NCBI GenBank assembly: GCA_002360295.1
Contig: DEQI01000106.1
Location: 6,436-21,089 of the forward strand
Length of the DNA: 14,654 nt
Reading direction: 5' to 3'
Source of the DNA: Planococcaceae bacterium UBA3370
GTDB taxonomy: Bacteria > Bacillota > Bacilli > Bacillales_A > Planococcaceae
Positions within the stretch are counted from its first letter, which is position 1. The number at the start of each line of letters is the position of its first letter. Under the pieces are notes generated by a model, which was not told where the DNA came from, searched no databases, and saw only the letters and a list, made by a program, of their open reading frames with translations. The position numbers and the translations under genes were made by a program. This document shows positions 8,123 to 14,654 of this stretch, one piece after another.

Positions 8123-8848
8123 ATGACGAAGAAAAAATACATGCATATTACACTCATTTCATTCGTTATCGGCATCATGCTCGCCGTACAGTATAATACT
8201 GTTAAAAGTCCTACTGATGTTCGTGATACACGTGATATCTGGGAAATCCGCCAAGAACTTTCGGAAGAGAAAAAAAGGCATTCAGAGCTGTTAACAAATA
8301 TTCGTTCTCTTAGTGATATTGTGAGTAAGTATGAGGACGCAGAGTTTAGTAATCCTGAAATCTTATTACGTGAAACGGTCGATGAATACCAACGCCGAGC
8401 AGGATTATTACCTGTGGAAGGGCCAGGATTAACACTTTCTATTAAGCCAGCAGAAGAACTGATACTGTATGGCTACAAAATAGGTCCTATTCCCCCAGAG
8501 CTGTTGTTTCGGTTAGTTAATGATATTTACCGGCAAAGTGGACAGTATATAGAAATTGACGGACAGCGTCTACTACACACTACGGCTATACGCGATATTA
8601 ACGGAAAAACGACGATTAATAGTATCCCAATCAGTAACTCTGATGTGGAAGTGAAAATCATAACCCCTTCCATTGAGTTAGCAAATAAATTGTACAACCA
8701 TTTACTCGCATCTTCGTTTATGGACGAGTTCTATATTGATAATTTTGAACTGCAAGTAAATGAAGTTCAAAGTAAAATTACTATAGCAGAATCTACAACA
8801 AATACTTTAACAAATACGTATTTAGTCGAAAAAAATAAAGGGGAATAG
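8123..8848 (+). CDS. ylxX: YlxX, second DUF881 membrane protein
   Basis: Paralogue of the preceding ylxW product; function unknown. The 241 residues match B. subtilis YlxX (about 237). One membrane segment lies at about 7-23, a short charged helix follows (WEIRQELSEEKKRHSEL), then the DUF881 domain with GPGLTLSIKPAEE, PPELLFRLVNDIY, YIEIDGQRL and INGKTTINSIPI. The GQRL segment is shared with YlxW and marks an old tandem duplication. ATG 8123 follows a strong GGAGGGG site. The sbp gene begins 3 bases after its stop, so the three genes ylxW, ylxX and sbp form one unit. Confidence 0.87.
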   Translation: MTKKKYMHITLISFVIGIMLAVQYNTVKSPTDVRDTRDIWEIRQELSEEKKRHSELLTNIRSLSDIVSKYEDAEFSNPEILLRETVDEYQRRAGLLPVEGPGLTLSIKPAEELILYGYKIGPIPPELLFRLVNDIYRQSGQYIEIDGQRLLHTTAIRDINGKTTINSIPISNSDVEVKIITPSIELANKLYNHLLASSFMDEFYIDNFELQVNEVQSKITIAESTTNTLTNTYLVEKNKGE

Positions 8849-8851
8849 AAT

Positions 8852-9229
8852 ATGTGGTTACCACTGTTAGGTTTAATATTAGGGATAGCACTTGGCGTTT
8901 TAACCGATATTCAGATTCCTGCCATATATGAAAACTATTTATCTATTGCTGTGCTAGCCGCACTTGATACGATGTTCGGTGGTATTAGAGCGCAATTACA
9001 GCAAGTTTATGATGATAAAGTATTTATATCAGGTTTTTTCTTTAATATTGCACTAGCTGCAGGACTAGCCTTTTTAGGTGTCCATATAGGAGTTGATCTT
9101 TATTTAGCTGCCATTTTTGCATTCGGTGTGCGTTTATTCCAAAACATAGCTGTTATAAGAAGAATATTATTAACAAAATTTGAAGAAAGAAAAATGAAAA
9201 TGAGTGAAAAATCATCCGAATCACGTTAA
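8852..9229 (+). CDS. sbp: Sbp, small basic membrane protein (DUF1290)
   Basis: Small integral membrane protein of unknown function conserved upstream of ftsA in Bacillales. The 125 residues are close to the B. subtilis protein (121). Hydrophobic segments lie at about 2-18, 28-44, 59-77 and 84-103; the LDTMFGGIRAQL segment between the second and third is the family hallmark, and the C-terminus is strongly basic (FEERKMKM). ATG 8852 follows AAAGGGGAA, which overlaps the ylxX stop region. Position before ftsA suggests an envelope role, but this is context only. Confidence 0.88.
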   Translation: MWLPLLGLILGIALGVLTDIQIPAIYENYLSIAVLAALDTMFGGIRAQLQQVYDDKVFISGFFFNIALAAGLAFLGVHIGVDLYLAAIFAFGVRLFQNIAVIRRILLTKFEERKMKMSEKSSESR

Positions 9230-9255
9230 AATTTGATTACAGATATGATTTTACT

Positions 9256-9284
9256 TAGACAACAATGGAAATTTACAATAGAAT
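9256..9284 (+). promoter_or_regulatory. Putative sigma-A promoter for ftsA-ftsZ
   Basis: TAGACA (9256-9261, 5 of 6 to TTGACA), a 17-base spacer and TAGAAT (9279-9284, 5 of 6 to TATAAT) give a near-ideal vegetative promoter in the 89-base gap before ftsA. Transcription would begin near 9291, leaving a leader of about 28 bases with the strong ribosome binding site at 9303. B. subtilis has promoters at the same place. A sigma-H promoter, known there, was sought and not found. Confidence 0.62.
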
Positions 9285-9302
9285 GAACATTAAGAGTATT
9301 TG

Positions 9303-9310
9303 AAGGAGGT
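9303..9310 (+). promoter_or_regulatory. Ribosome binding site supporting the TTG start of ftsA
   Basis: AAGGAGGT at 9303-9310, nearly a full complement to the 16S 3' end, lies 8 bases before TTG 9319. It pairs a very strong site with a weak start codon. Confidence 0.8.
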
Positions 9311-9318
9311 GCAGCGAG

Positions 9319-10602
9319 TTGAATCATCAAGATATTTATATTTCTCTAGACATTGGTTCTTCCTCTATTAAAGTTCTAATAGGTGAAATGAGCGATCAAC
9401 AATTGCATGTTATTGGCGTCGGTAACGTTAAATCAAATGGAATACGTAAAGGTGCCATTGTAGATATTGATGCAACAGTACAATCAATAAATAAAGCTAT
9501 AGACCAAGCTGAAAGAATGACAGGAATTAAAATTGAAGAAGTAGTACTCGGTGTACCAGCAAATCAAACTGTTTTACAACAAGTAAAAGGTGTAGTTGCT
9601 GTTAATAGTGATAACCGTGAAATCGGTGATGAAGATTTAGAACGAGTTATTGAGTCTGCACAAGTAATGTCAATACCACCAGAAAGAGAATTAGTCAATT
9701 TGATTCCTCGTCAATTTATTGTCGATAATCTAGACGAAATAAAAGATCCACGTGGTATGATTGGAATTCGTTTAGAAATGGACGCCACTATGATCACAAC
9801 ATCAAAAACGTTAGTACATAATGTATTACGTTGTGTAGAACGTGCTGGATTACAAATTCGCGAAATTTATTTACAGCCTTTAGCTGCAGGATATTTTGCA
9901 TTAACAGAGGACGAGAAAAACCAAGGAACAGCCTATATAGACCTTGGTGGTGGTTCTACAACTGTTGCCGTATTTGAAGAAGGCTTACTAACACATACAG
10001 GCGTCATTCCAGTTGGTGGTGATCATATTACAAAAGATTTATCCATTGTTTTGAAAACACCAACGGAACAAGCTGAAAAAATTAAAAAACAATATGGACA
10101 TGCTTTCTATGATGATGCTTCAGATGATGAATTATTTGAAGTACCTGTTGTTGGCACAGATACAACAGATCAATATAGCCAACGTTATATTTCTGAAATT
10201 ATCGGTGTCCGTTTAGAAGAGCTGTTCGAACTTGTATTAGATGAATTAGCACGTTTAGGTGTTCGCGATTTACCTGGTGGTGTTGTCATTACTGGTGGAG
10301 TAGCTCAATTAGAAGGTCTTGCTCAACTTGCTCGCCAAGTGATGCAAACTCGCGTAAGAATATATATCCCAGATTATATTGGGGTGCGAGATCCGTCCTT
10401 TACGACATCAGTTGGCTTAATAAGATATGCGCATTTAGATGATAAGTTTTATGGTAGGAGCTCAGGAACGCATTCTACTCCTGTAATTGCTCAGCCAACT
10501 CCTTCTAAAAAACAATCGCATCAGGCAGAACATATTGACAGTAGTAATAAAGTAAGTGTTATCGATAAAGCGAAAAATATTTTCAATAAATTCTTTGAAT
10601 AG
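9319..10602 (+). CDS. ftsA: FtsA, actin-like division protein
   Basis: ATP-binding actin homologue that tethers FtsZ filaments to the membrane and recruits late division proteins. The start is TTG 9319, supported by the strong upstream site and by the family N-terminus NHQDIYISLDIGSSSIKV. The 427 residues are of usual length (B. subtilis 440). Motifs: phosphate-1 loop around Asp11-Lys18, phosphate-2 loop Asp208-Thr214 (DLGGGST), adenosine loop VVITGGVAQ near 322-330. The last 15 or so residues (VIDKAKNIFNKFFE) form an amphipathic helix, the membrane-targeting sequence, after a polar linker of about 35 residues. ftsZ follows after 40 bases, and both probably share the promoter at 9256-9284 and the terminator after ftsZ. 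Confidence 0.97.
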   Translation: MNHQDIYISLDIGSSSIKVLIGEMSDQQLHVIGVGNVKSNGIRKGAIVDIDATVQSINKAIDQAERMTGIKIEEVVLGVPANQTVLQQVKGVVAVNSDNREIGDEDLERVIESAQVMSIPPERELVNLIPRQFIVDNLDEIKDPRGMIGIRLEMDATMITTSKTLVHNVLRCVERAGLQIREIYLQPLAAGYFALTEDEKNQGTAYIDLGGGSTTVAVFEEGLLTHTGVIPVGGDHITKDLSIVLKTPTEQAEKIKKQYGHAFYDDASDDELFEVPVVGTDTTDQYSQRYISEIIGVRLEELFELVLDELARLGVRDLPGGVVITGGVAQLEGLAQLARQVMQTRVRIYIPDYIGVRDPSFTTSVGLIRYAHLDDKFYGRSSGTHSTPVIAQPTPSKKQSHQAEHIDSSNKVSVIDKAKNIFNKFFE

Positions 10603-10642
10603 AAGCTTACGATAAAAGTCGAGTGAAGTAGGAGGAGAAACA

Positions 10643-11797
10643 ATGTTAGATTTCGATACAAGTGTTGACCAACTTGCTGTCATTAAGGTAATCGGTGTAG
10701 GTGGTGGCGGAAATAACGCTGTCAACCGCATGATTGAACATGGTGTGCAAGGTGTAGATTTCATTGCAGTAAATACAGATGCACAAGCTTTGAATCTGTC
10801 AAAAGCTGATTATAAATTACAAATTGGTGGAAAATTAACGCGTGGTTTAGGAGCAGGTGCAAACCCTGAAGTAGGTAAAAAGGCTGCTGAAGAAAGCCGT
10901 GAGCAAATTGAAGAAGTACTTCGTGGGGCCGATATGGTATTCGTTACTGCCGGAATGGGCGGAGGTACTGGTACAGGTGCTGCACCAGTTATCGCGCAAA
11001 TTGCACGTGATTTAGGTGCATTAACAGTAGGTGTTGTAACGCGTCCATTTACATTTGAAGGGCGTAAACGACAAATGCAAGCAATCGGTGGAATCGGTGG
11101 TATGAAAGAAGCCGTTGATACGTTAATCGTTATACCGAATGATAAGCTTTTACAAATCGTTGATAAATCAACACCGATGTTAGAAGCATTCCGTGAAGCA
11201 GATAACGTACTTCGCCAAGGTGTACAAGGGATTTCAGATTTAATCGCTACACCTGGATTAATTAACCTTGACTTTGCAGACGTAAAAACGATTATGTCTG
11301 ATAAAGGATCTGCTCTTATGGGGATTGGTATTGCTACTGGCGAAAATCGAGCAACAGAAGCTGCTAAAAAAGCAATTTCTAGTCCATTACTTGAAACGTC
11401 AATTGACGGTGCAAAAGGTGTCATCATGAATATAACAGGCGGCACAAATTTAAGTTTATTTGAAGTACAAGAAGCAGCAGATATCGTTGCCTCTGCTTCA
11501 GATGAAGAAGTAAATATGATTTTTGGTTCTGTTATTAATGAAAATTTAAACGATGAAATTATCGTGACAGTCATTGCTACTGGATTCTCAGATGATTTGT
11601 TAGCTCAACGTCAACAGACAAATTCTCGCCAAACATTAGGCGCACGTCAAATGGCAGCGACACAACAACAACAAGCACCACAAGCGCCTACGCGACAAGA
11701 ATATGTGCAAGAAGCGCCACGTCAAACACAGAACTATCAACAAGAAGATGCATTAGATATCCCAACGTTCTTACGTAATCGTAAAAACCGAGGCTAA
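10643..11797 (+). CDS. ftsZ: FtsZ, tubulin-like division GTPase
   Basis: Polymerises with GTP into the Z ring that directs septum formation. The 384 residues match B. subtilis (382). The N-terminal half is nearly identical to the family: [15 protein letters not shown] (about 17-30), the tubulin signature GGGTGTG at 106-112, and the T7 loop with Asp210 and Asp213 in [11 protein letters not shown]. After about residue 316 comes a low-complexity linker rich in Gln, Arg, Ala and Pro (QQQQAPQAP), then the conserved C-terminal peptide [13 protein letters not shown] (372-384) that binds FtsA and other partners. Codon usage shows a preference for highly used codons in the body, as expected of an abundant protein. 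ATG 10643 has AGGAGG at 10630-10635. A strong terminator follows; bpr, next in B. subtilis, is absent. Confidence 0.98.
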   Translation: MLDFDTSVDQLAVIKVIGVGGGGNNAVNRMIEHGVQGVDFIAVNTDAQALNLSKADYKLQIGGKLTRGLGAGANPEVGKKAAEESREQIEEVLRGADMVFVTAGMGGGTGTGAAPVIAQIARDLGALTVGVVTRPFTFEGRKRQMQAIGGIGGMKEAVDTLIVIPNDKLLQIVDKSTPMLEAFREADNVLRQGVQGISDLIATPGLINLDFADVKTIMSDKGSALMGIGIATGENRATEAAKKAISSPLLETSIDGAKGVIMNITGGTNLSLFEVQEAADIVASASDEEVNMIFGSVINENLNDEIIVTVIATGFSDDLLAQRQQTNSRQTLGARQMAATQQQQAPQAPTRQEYVQEAPRQTQNYQQEDALDIPTFLRNRKNRG

Positions 11798-11807
11798 TCA
11801 ACAAAGG

Positions 11808-11852
11808 AATCGATGAAACTACTAATAGTTTCGTCGATTTTTTTTATTTTTT
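11808..11852 (+). terminator. Rho-independent terminator after ftsZ
   Basis: A 13-base-pair stem (11808-11820 with 11827-11839, one G-T wobble) closes a 6-base loop (ACTAAT) and runs into T8-A-T6 at 11838-11852. It lies 11 bases after the ftsZ stop and separates the division unit from the sporulation locus. Confidence 0.93.
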
Positions 11853-11861
11853 GCAAGTTTT

Positions 11862-11880
11862 TGTCTAAAACATTTTCGAA
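11862..11880 (+). promoter_or_regulatory. Putative Spo0A boxes upstream of spoIIGA
   Basis: TGTCTAA (11862-11868) and TTTCGAA (11874-11880) each differ by one base from the 0A box TGTCGAA. They lie in tandem, 12 bases apart start to start, about 35-55 bases upstream of a perfect TATAAT. B. subtilis spoIIG is activated by Spo0A-P bound just upstream of the promoter. The second site is part of a small palindrome, CATTT-TCG-AAATG (11871-11883). Confidence 0.5.
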
Positions 11881-11914
11881 ATGAATACAATGAAGTGACA
11901 TTTTCTAACATGTT

Positions 11915-11920
11915 TATAAT
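11915..11920 (+). promoter_or_regulatory. -10 element of the putative spoIIG promoter
   Basis: TATAAT at 11915-11920 is a perfect sigma-A -10. No -35 stands at 17 bases; GTGACA (11895-11900) is 14 bases away and too close. The known spoIIG promoter has an abnormal 22-base spacing and needs Spo0A; no good -35 is seen at 22 either. A Spo0A-dependent promoter without a normal -35 is the likely reading. Confidence 0.5.
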
Positions 11921-11949
11921 GGTAATCTACCATTAGGAGGAAGCGAAGC

Positions 11950-12789
11950 ATGGTTGGAGAATGGCTGATCATAATCAATACACTATTTAATTATGTATTA
12001 GTATTATTTACAAAAGAAATAACAGGTGTGTATGTTACAAAAAAGAGAGCATTAAGTGCAGCATTTTGTAGCGGAGTAGTAAGTGCCGTATTCGATACTT
12101 CTATTTTAATAAGTATTTTTAGTGCGTTGATACTAGTTGGAATAGCGTTTTCATTTCGCTTTCACATGCTGTTAAAACAAGCGGGAGTATTAATTGTAGC
12201 AACCATCTTTTTAGGAGGATTATTAACGGCAGTGCAGCCTTTATTAGTCGGGCGCTCTTTCATTTTTTATATTGTATTGTGCAGCTTACTTGCCATTATT
12301 TCCTCGAAGTGGGCAGAGATAAAATGGCGCAGCTTTTGGCAAAAAAATATACAAGCTCGGTATGTGGTGACTTGTAAGCTTAACTTAGGAGAGACTGAGC
12401 TTGAATTACGAGGCTTTATCGATACCGGTAACATGTGTACTGAGCCAATAAGTCAGCAACCAGTTCATTTTATTTCTTATCAGGCAATACAAGATAAATT
12501 ACCTACCTCGGTAAAAGAAGCTCTCACTACTTGGGATGCAAAGTCGCCTTATAATCTATCCATGTTTCCACGTGAATGGTTAACAATGGTACGCCTCATT
12601 CCACTTTCAACCATCCAGCATCGAACTATCGTGCCTGCGTTTCGTTTAACTGAATGGTCTATTGATCAGACGAAGCTTTCGGGGCACTATGTCGTATTAA
12701 CGAAAAATGATACACATTTTCCGGAACAAGCCGATATGATGCTACATGTTTTAGCGCTTTCCAATCAAAATAATAAAGGGGGACAATGA
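11950..12789 (+). CDS. spoIIGA: SpoIIGA, pro-sigma-E processing protease
   Basis: Membrane aspartic protease that removes the leader of pro-sigma-E in the mother cell, after signalling from forespore SpoIIR across the intermembrane space. The 279 residues are shorter than B. subtilis (309). The N-terminal half has about five hydrophobic segments (roughly 3-22, 37-50, 54-70, 75-99, 103-119); the C-terminal half is the protease domain with Asp158 in GFIDTGN, the single catalytic motif of this family, followed by EPISQQPV, and a later segment beginning VRLIPLSTI. ATG 11950 follows AGGAGGAAG. sigE begins at the base after its stop, the conserved spoIIG operon. Divergent sequence is normal for this family; identity rests on the motif, topology and operon. 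Confidence 0.93.
   Translation: MVGEWLIIINTLFNYVLVLFTKEITGVYVTKKRALSAAFCSGVVSAVFDTSILISIFSALILVGIAFSFRFHMLLKQAGVLIVATIFLGGLLTAVQPLLVGRSFIFYIVLCSLLAIISSKWAEIKWRSFWQKNIQARYVVTCKLNLGETELELRGFIDTGNMCTEPISQQPVHFISYQAIQDKLPTSVKEALTTWDAKSPYNLSMFPREWLTMVRLIPLSTIQHRTIVPAFRLTEWSIDQTKLSGHYVVLTKNDTHFPEQADMMLHVLALSNQNNKGGQ
12775..12783 (+). promoter_or_regulatory. Ribosome binding site supporting the TTG start of sigE
   Basis: AAAGGGGGA near 12775-12783, within the end of spoIIGA, stands about 7 bases before TTG 12790. The TTG abuts the spoIIGA stop TGA (12787-12789), which favours coupled translation of protease and substrate. Confidence 0.65.
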
Positions 12790-13497
12790 TTGTTTCAAAA
12801 GCTAAGATTCTATTTACAAAACATTTGGAGTAAGTTCTTTCGCAAAGGAACATACTATATAGGAGGCCATGACTCATTGCCAGTACCACTTAGTCGAGAA
12901 GAAGAATTAACTGTCGTTGAAGCCTTTATGAATGGAGATTTAACAGCACGAGATACTTTAATTGAACGAAATTTACGCCTAGTAGTCTATATTGCAAGGC
13001 GTTTTGATAATACTGGTACGCCGATAGAAGATTTAATAAGTATCGGTTCAATAGGATTAATAAAAGCGATTGAAACATTTAATAAAGAAAAAAATATAAA
13101 ACTTGCGACATATGCATCGCGGTGTATTGAAAATGAAATTTTAATGCATTTACGTAAAACAAGCCGTATGAAAGGCGAAGTATCATTTGATGAACCACTT
13201 AATTCAGATGCTGACGGGAATGAGTTATTATTGTCTGATATATTAGGAACAGAGGAGCATATTATAACAAATGACGTTGAGCGCAAAATCGAACGTCAGC
13301 ACATGTTTCATGCAATCAATTGTTTAAGCCCTCGTGAAAAATATATTATGGAATGTCGCTTCGGTTTAAATGGTAAAGATGAAATGACTCAAAAGGAAGT
13401 AGCCGATCATCTCGGTATTTCTCAATCCTATATTTCTCGTTTAGAGAAAAAAATAATATTGGAATTGCGCGAATATTTAAACGAACCGATTGCATAA
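12790..13497 (+). CDS. sigE: Pro-sigma-E, mother-cell sporulation sigma factor
   Basis: Sigma factor that directs early mother-cell gene expression, made as an inactive membrane-bound precursor. The 235 residues (B. subtilis 239) begin with a basic amphipathic leader ([20 protein letters not shown]) followed by TYYIGG; by alignment cleavage would be between Tyr22 and Tyr23, giving a leader about 5 residues shorter than the 27 of B. subtilis. Region 2 runs from about 58 ([14 protein letters not shown], then [15 protein letters not shown], then [14 protein letters not shown]), and region 4 ends with the helix-turn-helix [20 protein letters not shown]. Residue 95 is Glu where B. subtilis has Asn100. 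The TTG start is adjacent to the spoIIGA stop and is the only start preserving the leader. Confidence 0.95.
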   Translation: MFQKLRFYLQNIWSKFFRKGTYYIGGHDSLPVPLSREEELTVVEAFMNGDLTARDTLIERNLRLVVYIARRFDNTGTPIEDLISIGSIGLIKAIETFNKEKNIKLATYASRCIENEILMHLRKTSRMKGEVSFDEPLNSDADGNELLLSDILGTEEHIITNDVERKIERQHMFHAINCLSPREKYIMECRFGLNGKDEMTQKEVADHLGISQSYISRLEKKIILELREYLNEPIA

Positions 13498-13525
13498 GTT
13501 GGATGAATTTGGCGTAGATTTTCAC

Positions 13526-13555
13526 GCATAGCCTACATTGTTCGAGGACAAACTG
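13526..13555 (+). promoter_or_regulatory. Putative sigma-F promoter of sigG
   Basis: GCATA (13526-13530), 15 bases, then GGACAAACTG (13546-13555). The -10 fits GGnnAnAnTR fully and the -35 fits GYWTA fully, as I recall the sigma-F consensus; the spacer is one base shorter than the usual 16. Transcription would begin near 13561, leaving a leader of about 26 bases. B. subtilis sigG is transcribed by sigma-F in the forespore. Confidence 0.68.
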
Positions 13556-13586
13556 AACGAAAGATAAAACGTTCGGAGGAAAAGAA

Positions 13587-14360
13587 ATGGTGCGAACAAA
13601 AGTAGAACTATGCGGCGTAGATACGTCAAAATTACCTGTACTAAAACATGAAGAAATGAAAGCTCTATTTATTAGACTACAAGCTGGAGAAACAGAAGTA
13701 CGAGATGAGCTTGTTATATGTAATTTGCGTCTCGTATTAAGTATTGTCGGTCGTTTCTCTTACCGAGGAGAACAAGCAGATGATTTGTTCCAAGTAGGAT
13801 GTATTGGATTATTAAAAGCAATTGACCATTTTGATTTAAAGCATAATGTGCGATTTTCAACGTATGCTGTACCAATGATTATTGGAGAAATTCGTCGACA
13901 TCTTCGAGATCATCATGCACTTCGGGTATCTCGTTCATTACGAGATATTGCCTATAAAGCGATGCAAGCGAAGGAACAGTTTATTGCGACGCATTTACAT
14001 GAGCCAACGATTGAACAGTTGGCCGAGGCAATTGAAATGAAGCCTGAGGATGTATTGTTTGCCCTCGATGCTATTCAAGATCCTGTATCCTTGCAAGAGC
14101 CTATTTATTCGGATGGTGGCGATGCCATGTATTTGATGGATCAATTAAAAGGAGATGTATCAGAGGATCAATGGGTTGCTTATGTATCTGTAAAGGAAAG
14201 TCTGGAAAAACTTGATGAACGACAGCAGCTAATTGTAGCAAAACGTTTCTATTACGGAGAAACACAAACAGAAATAGCGAAGTCTCTTGGCATTTCCCAA
14301 GCACAAATTTCAAGATTAGAAAAAAGTGCAATCGAATTAATGCAGCGAGACTATATGTAA
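13587..14360 (+). CDS. sigG: Sigma-G, late forespore sigma factor
   Basis: Sigma factor that directs late forespore genes after engulfment. The 257 residues (B. subtilis 260) open with the sigma-G hallmark KVELCGVDTSKLPVL (5-19), which separates it from sigma-F. Region 2 includes CNLRLVLSIVGRF, ADDLFQVGCIGLLKAID and VRFSTYAVPMIIGEIRR; region 3 includes RVSRSLRDIAYKA; region 4 ends in the helix-turn-helix ETQTEIAKSLGISQAQISRLE. Residue 44 is Ile where alignment places Asn45 of B. subtilis, a residue linked to CsfB/Gin binding. ATG 13587 follows CGGAGGA. It has its own sigma-F-type promoter 89 bases after sigE, with possible read-through from the spoIIG operon since no terminator separates them, and a strong terminator after it. 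Confidence 0.96.
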   Translation: MVRTKVELCGVDTSKLPVLKHEEMKALFIRLQAGETEVRDELVICNLRLVLSIVGRFSYRGEQADDLFQVGCIGLLKAIDHFDLKHNVRFSTYAVPMIIGEIRRHLRDHHALRVSRSLRDIAYKAMQAKEQFIATHLHEPTIEQLAEAIEMKPEDVLFALDAIQDPVSLQEPIYSDGGDAMYLMDQLKGDVSEDQWVAYVSVKESLEKLDERQQLIVAKRFYYGETQTEIAKSLGISQAQISRLEKSAIELMQRDYM

Positions 14361-14363
14361 AAC

Positions 14364-14410
14364 AACTATCCCAACAGTACGCTGGTGTACTATTGGGATA
14401 GTTTTGTTTT
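14364..14410 (+). terminator. Rho-independent terminator after sigG
   Basis: An 11-base-pair stem (AACTATCCCAA 14364-14374 with 14393-14403), a C-A mismatch, 5 further pairs (AGTAC with GTACT) and a 6-base loop, followed by TTGTTTT to 14410. It begins 3 bases after the sigG stop and is one of the strongest structures in the window. Confidence 0.93.
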
Positions 14411-14475
14411 ATGAGTGAATCCTGTTACAACTAATTCCTTTTTGCACCATAACTAGGTTGATGTTGCGCCAGCGT

Positions 14476-14505
14476 GCTTTCTAGGGGGCGTCCGAGAAGC
14501 TTTTT
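14476..14505 (+). other. Hairpin followed by T5, terminator-like
   Basis: GCTTTCT (14476-14482) pairs with AGAAGC (14495-14500) with one bulged T; G84-G85 and C92-C93 in the loop (14484-14485, 14492-14493) may add two pairs. Five T follow at 14501-14505. It could be a weak terminator, part of an RNA leader, or part of a dispersed repeat. Confidence 0.35.
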
Positions 14506-14608
14506 CCACTACTATTCGAGGGGATAGGCTAACAGGACATTGGTCACGAAGGTGTTGCCGCTTTCACTTCGCTTTTGTGCAGATAAATTGTTACACGATG
14601 TGACGATT

Positions 14609-14637
14609 TTAACCTTCGTTCCTCTTATGTATATATT
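14609..14637 (+). promoter_or_regulatory. Possible sigma-A promoter for a gene beyond the window
   Basis: TTAACC (14609-14614, 4 of 6), 17 bases, TATATT (14632-14637, 5 of 6). The spacing is ideal and the site follows a terminated unit, where a new promoter is expected, but the match is modest and no gene is seen downstream within the window. Confidence 0.35.
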
Positions 14638-14654
14638 ACAGGAAGCTTTACTCT

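Larger units (their letters stand above)
14411..14654. other. Non-coding stretch after sigG
   Basis: No open frame of note on either strand, no start with a ribosome binding site and no tRNA-like fold seen. In B. subtilis ylm genes follow sigG closely; here no coding begins before the window ends. The middle part (about 14461-14580) is visibly richer in G and C than the surrounding DNA and holds a hairpin; the last 60 bases are AT-rich with a possible promoter. A short inverted repeat, GTTACA-CGA-TGTGAC, lies at 14590-14604. Confidence 0.6.

Noticed and set aside
9264..9286. Sigma-H-like elements before ftsA (AATGGAAAT and ATAGAATGA)
   Set aside because: The two elements are only 5 bases apart, too close for sigma-H; the region is better explained by a sigma-A promoter.
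10810..11574. Long open frame (254 codons) on the minus strand inside ftsZ
   Set aside because: It mirrors the highly constrained codons of ftsZ, has no family likeness and no ribosome binding site.
13512..13534. Possible hairpin (GCGT with ACGC) after sigE as a terminator
   Set aside because: Only four pairs with no T-run after it, and it overlaps the sigG promoter.
1..14654. A novel defence, mobile or biosynthetic system
   Set aside because: Every coding region belongs to the known division, wall or sporulation set; no transposase, integrase, repeats of CRISPR type or unfamiliar gene is present.

Overview
The window is a division and cell-wall (dcw) gene cluster running directly into the early sporulation sigma locus of an endospore-forming, low-GC Firmicute of the order Bacillales. 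All genes lie on the plus strand. Protein character (SpoVD, SpoIIGA, pro-sigma-E, sigma-G) and order follow Bacillus subtilis, but several genes found there are missing: murE between spoVD and mraY, murG and murB between the SEDS gene and divIB, and bpr between ftsZ and spoIIGA. This thinned layout, with the AT-rich composition, suggests a spore-forming member of the Planococcaceae/Caryophanaceae (Lysinibacillus, Solibacillus or Ureibacillus type). That placement is inference; no search was run.

Layout: 1-1083, 3' part of pbpB (division transpeptidase PBP2B, cut by the window edge). 1093-3054, a sigma-E-type promoter and spoVD (spore cortex transpeptidase). 3143-7402, mraY, murD, ftsW/spoVE and divIB, tightly packed or overlapping. 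7380-9229, two DUF881 membrane proteins (ylxW, ylxX) and the small basic protein sbp. 9256-11852, a sigma-A-type promoter, ftsA, ftsZ and a strong terminator. 11862-13497, a Spo0A-type control region, spoIIGA and sigE. 13526-14410, a sigma-F-type promoter, sigG and a strong terminator. 14411-14654, a non-coding stretch with a hairpin and a possible promoter for a gene beyond the window.

How they work together: MraY makes lipid I from the UDP-muramoyl-pentapeptide whose D-Glu is added by MurD. A SEDS glycosyltransferase with a class B PBP (PBP2B for division, SpoVD for cortex) polymerises and crosslinks the product, with DivIB supporting the divisome. FtsA and FtsZ form the membrane-tethered ring. 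At sporulation, SpoIIGA cleaves pro-sigma-E in the mother cell, sigma-E turns on spoVD, and sigma-F in the forespore turns on sigG. The promoter-like sequences fit this circuit.

I see no mobile element, CRISPR array, tRNA, rRNA or evident undescribed system. The most interesting points are: loss in both sigma-G and sigma-E of the Asn residues linked in B. subtilis to CsfB/Gin recognition; the relocated or missing mur genes; an unusual spoIIG promoter; a shortened pro-sigma-E leader; and the compositionally odd stretch after sigG.
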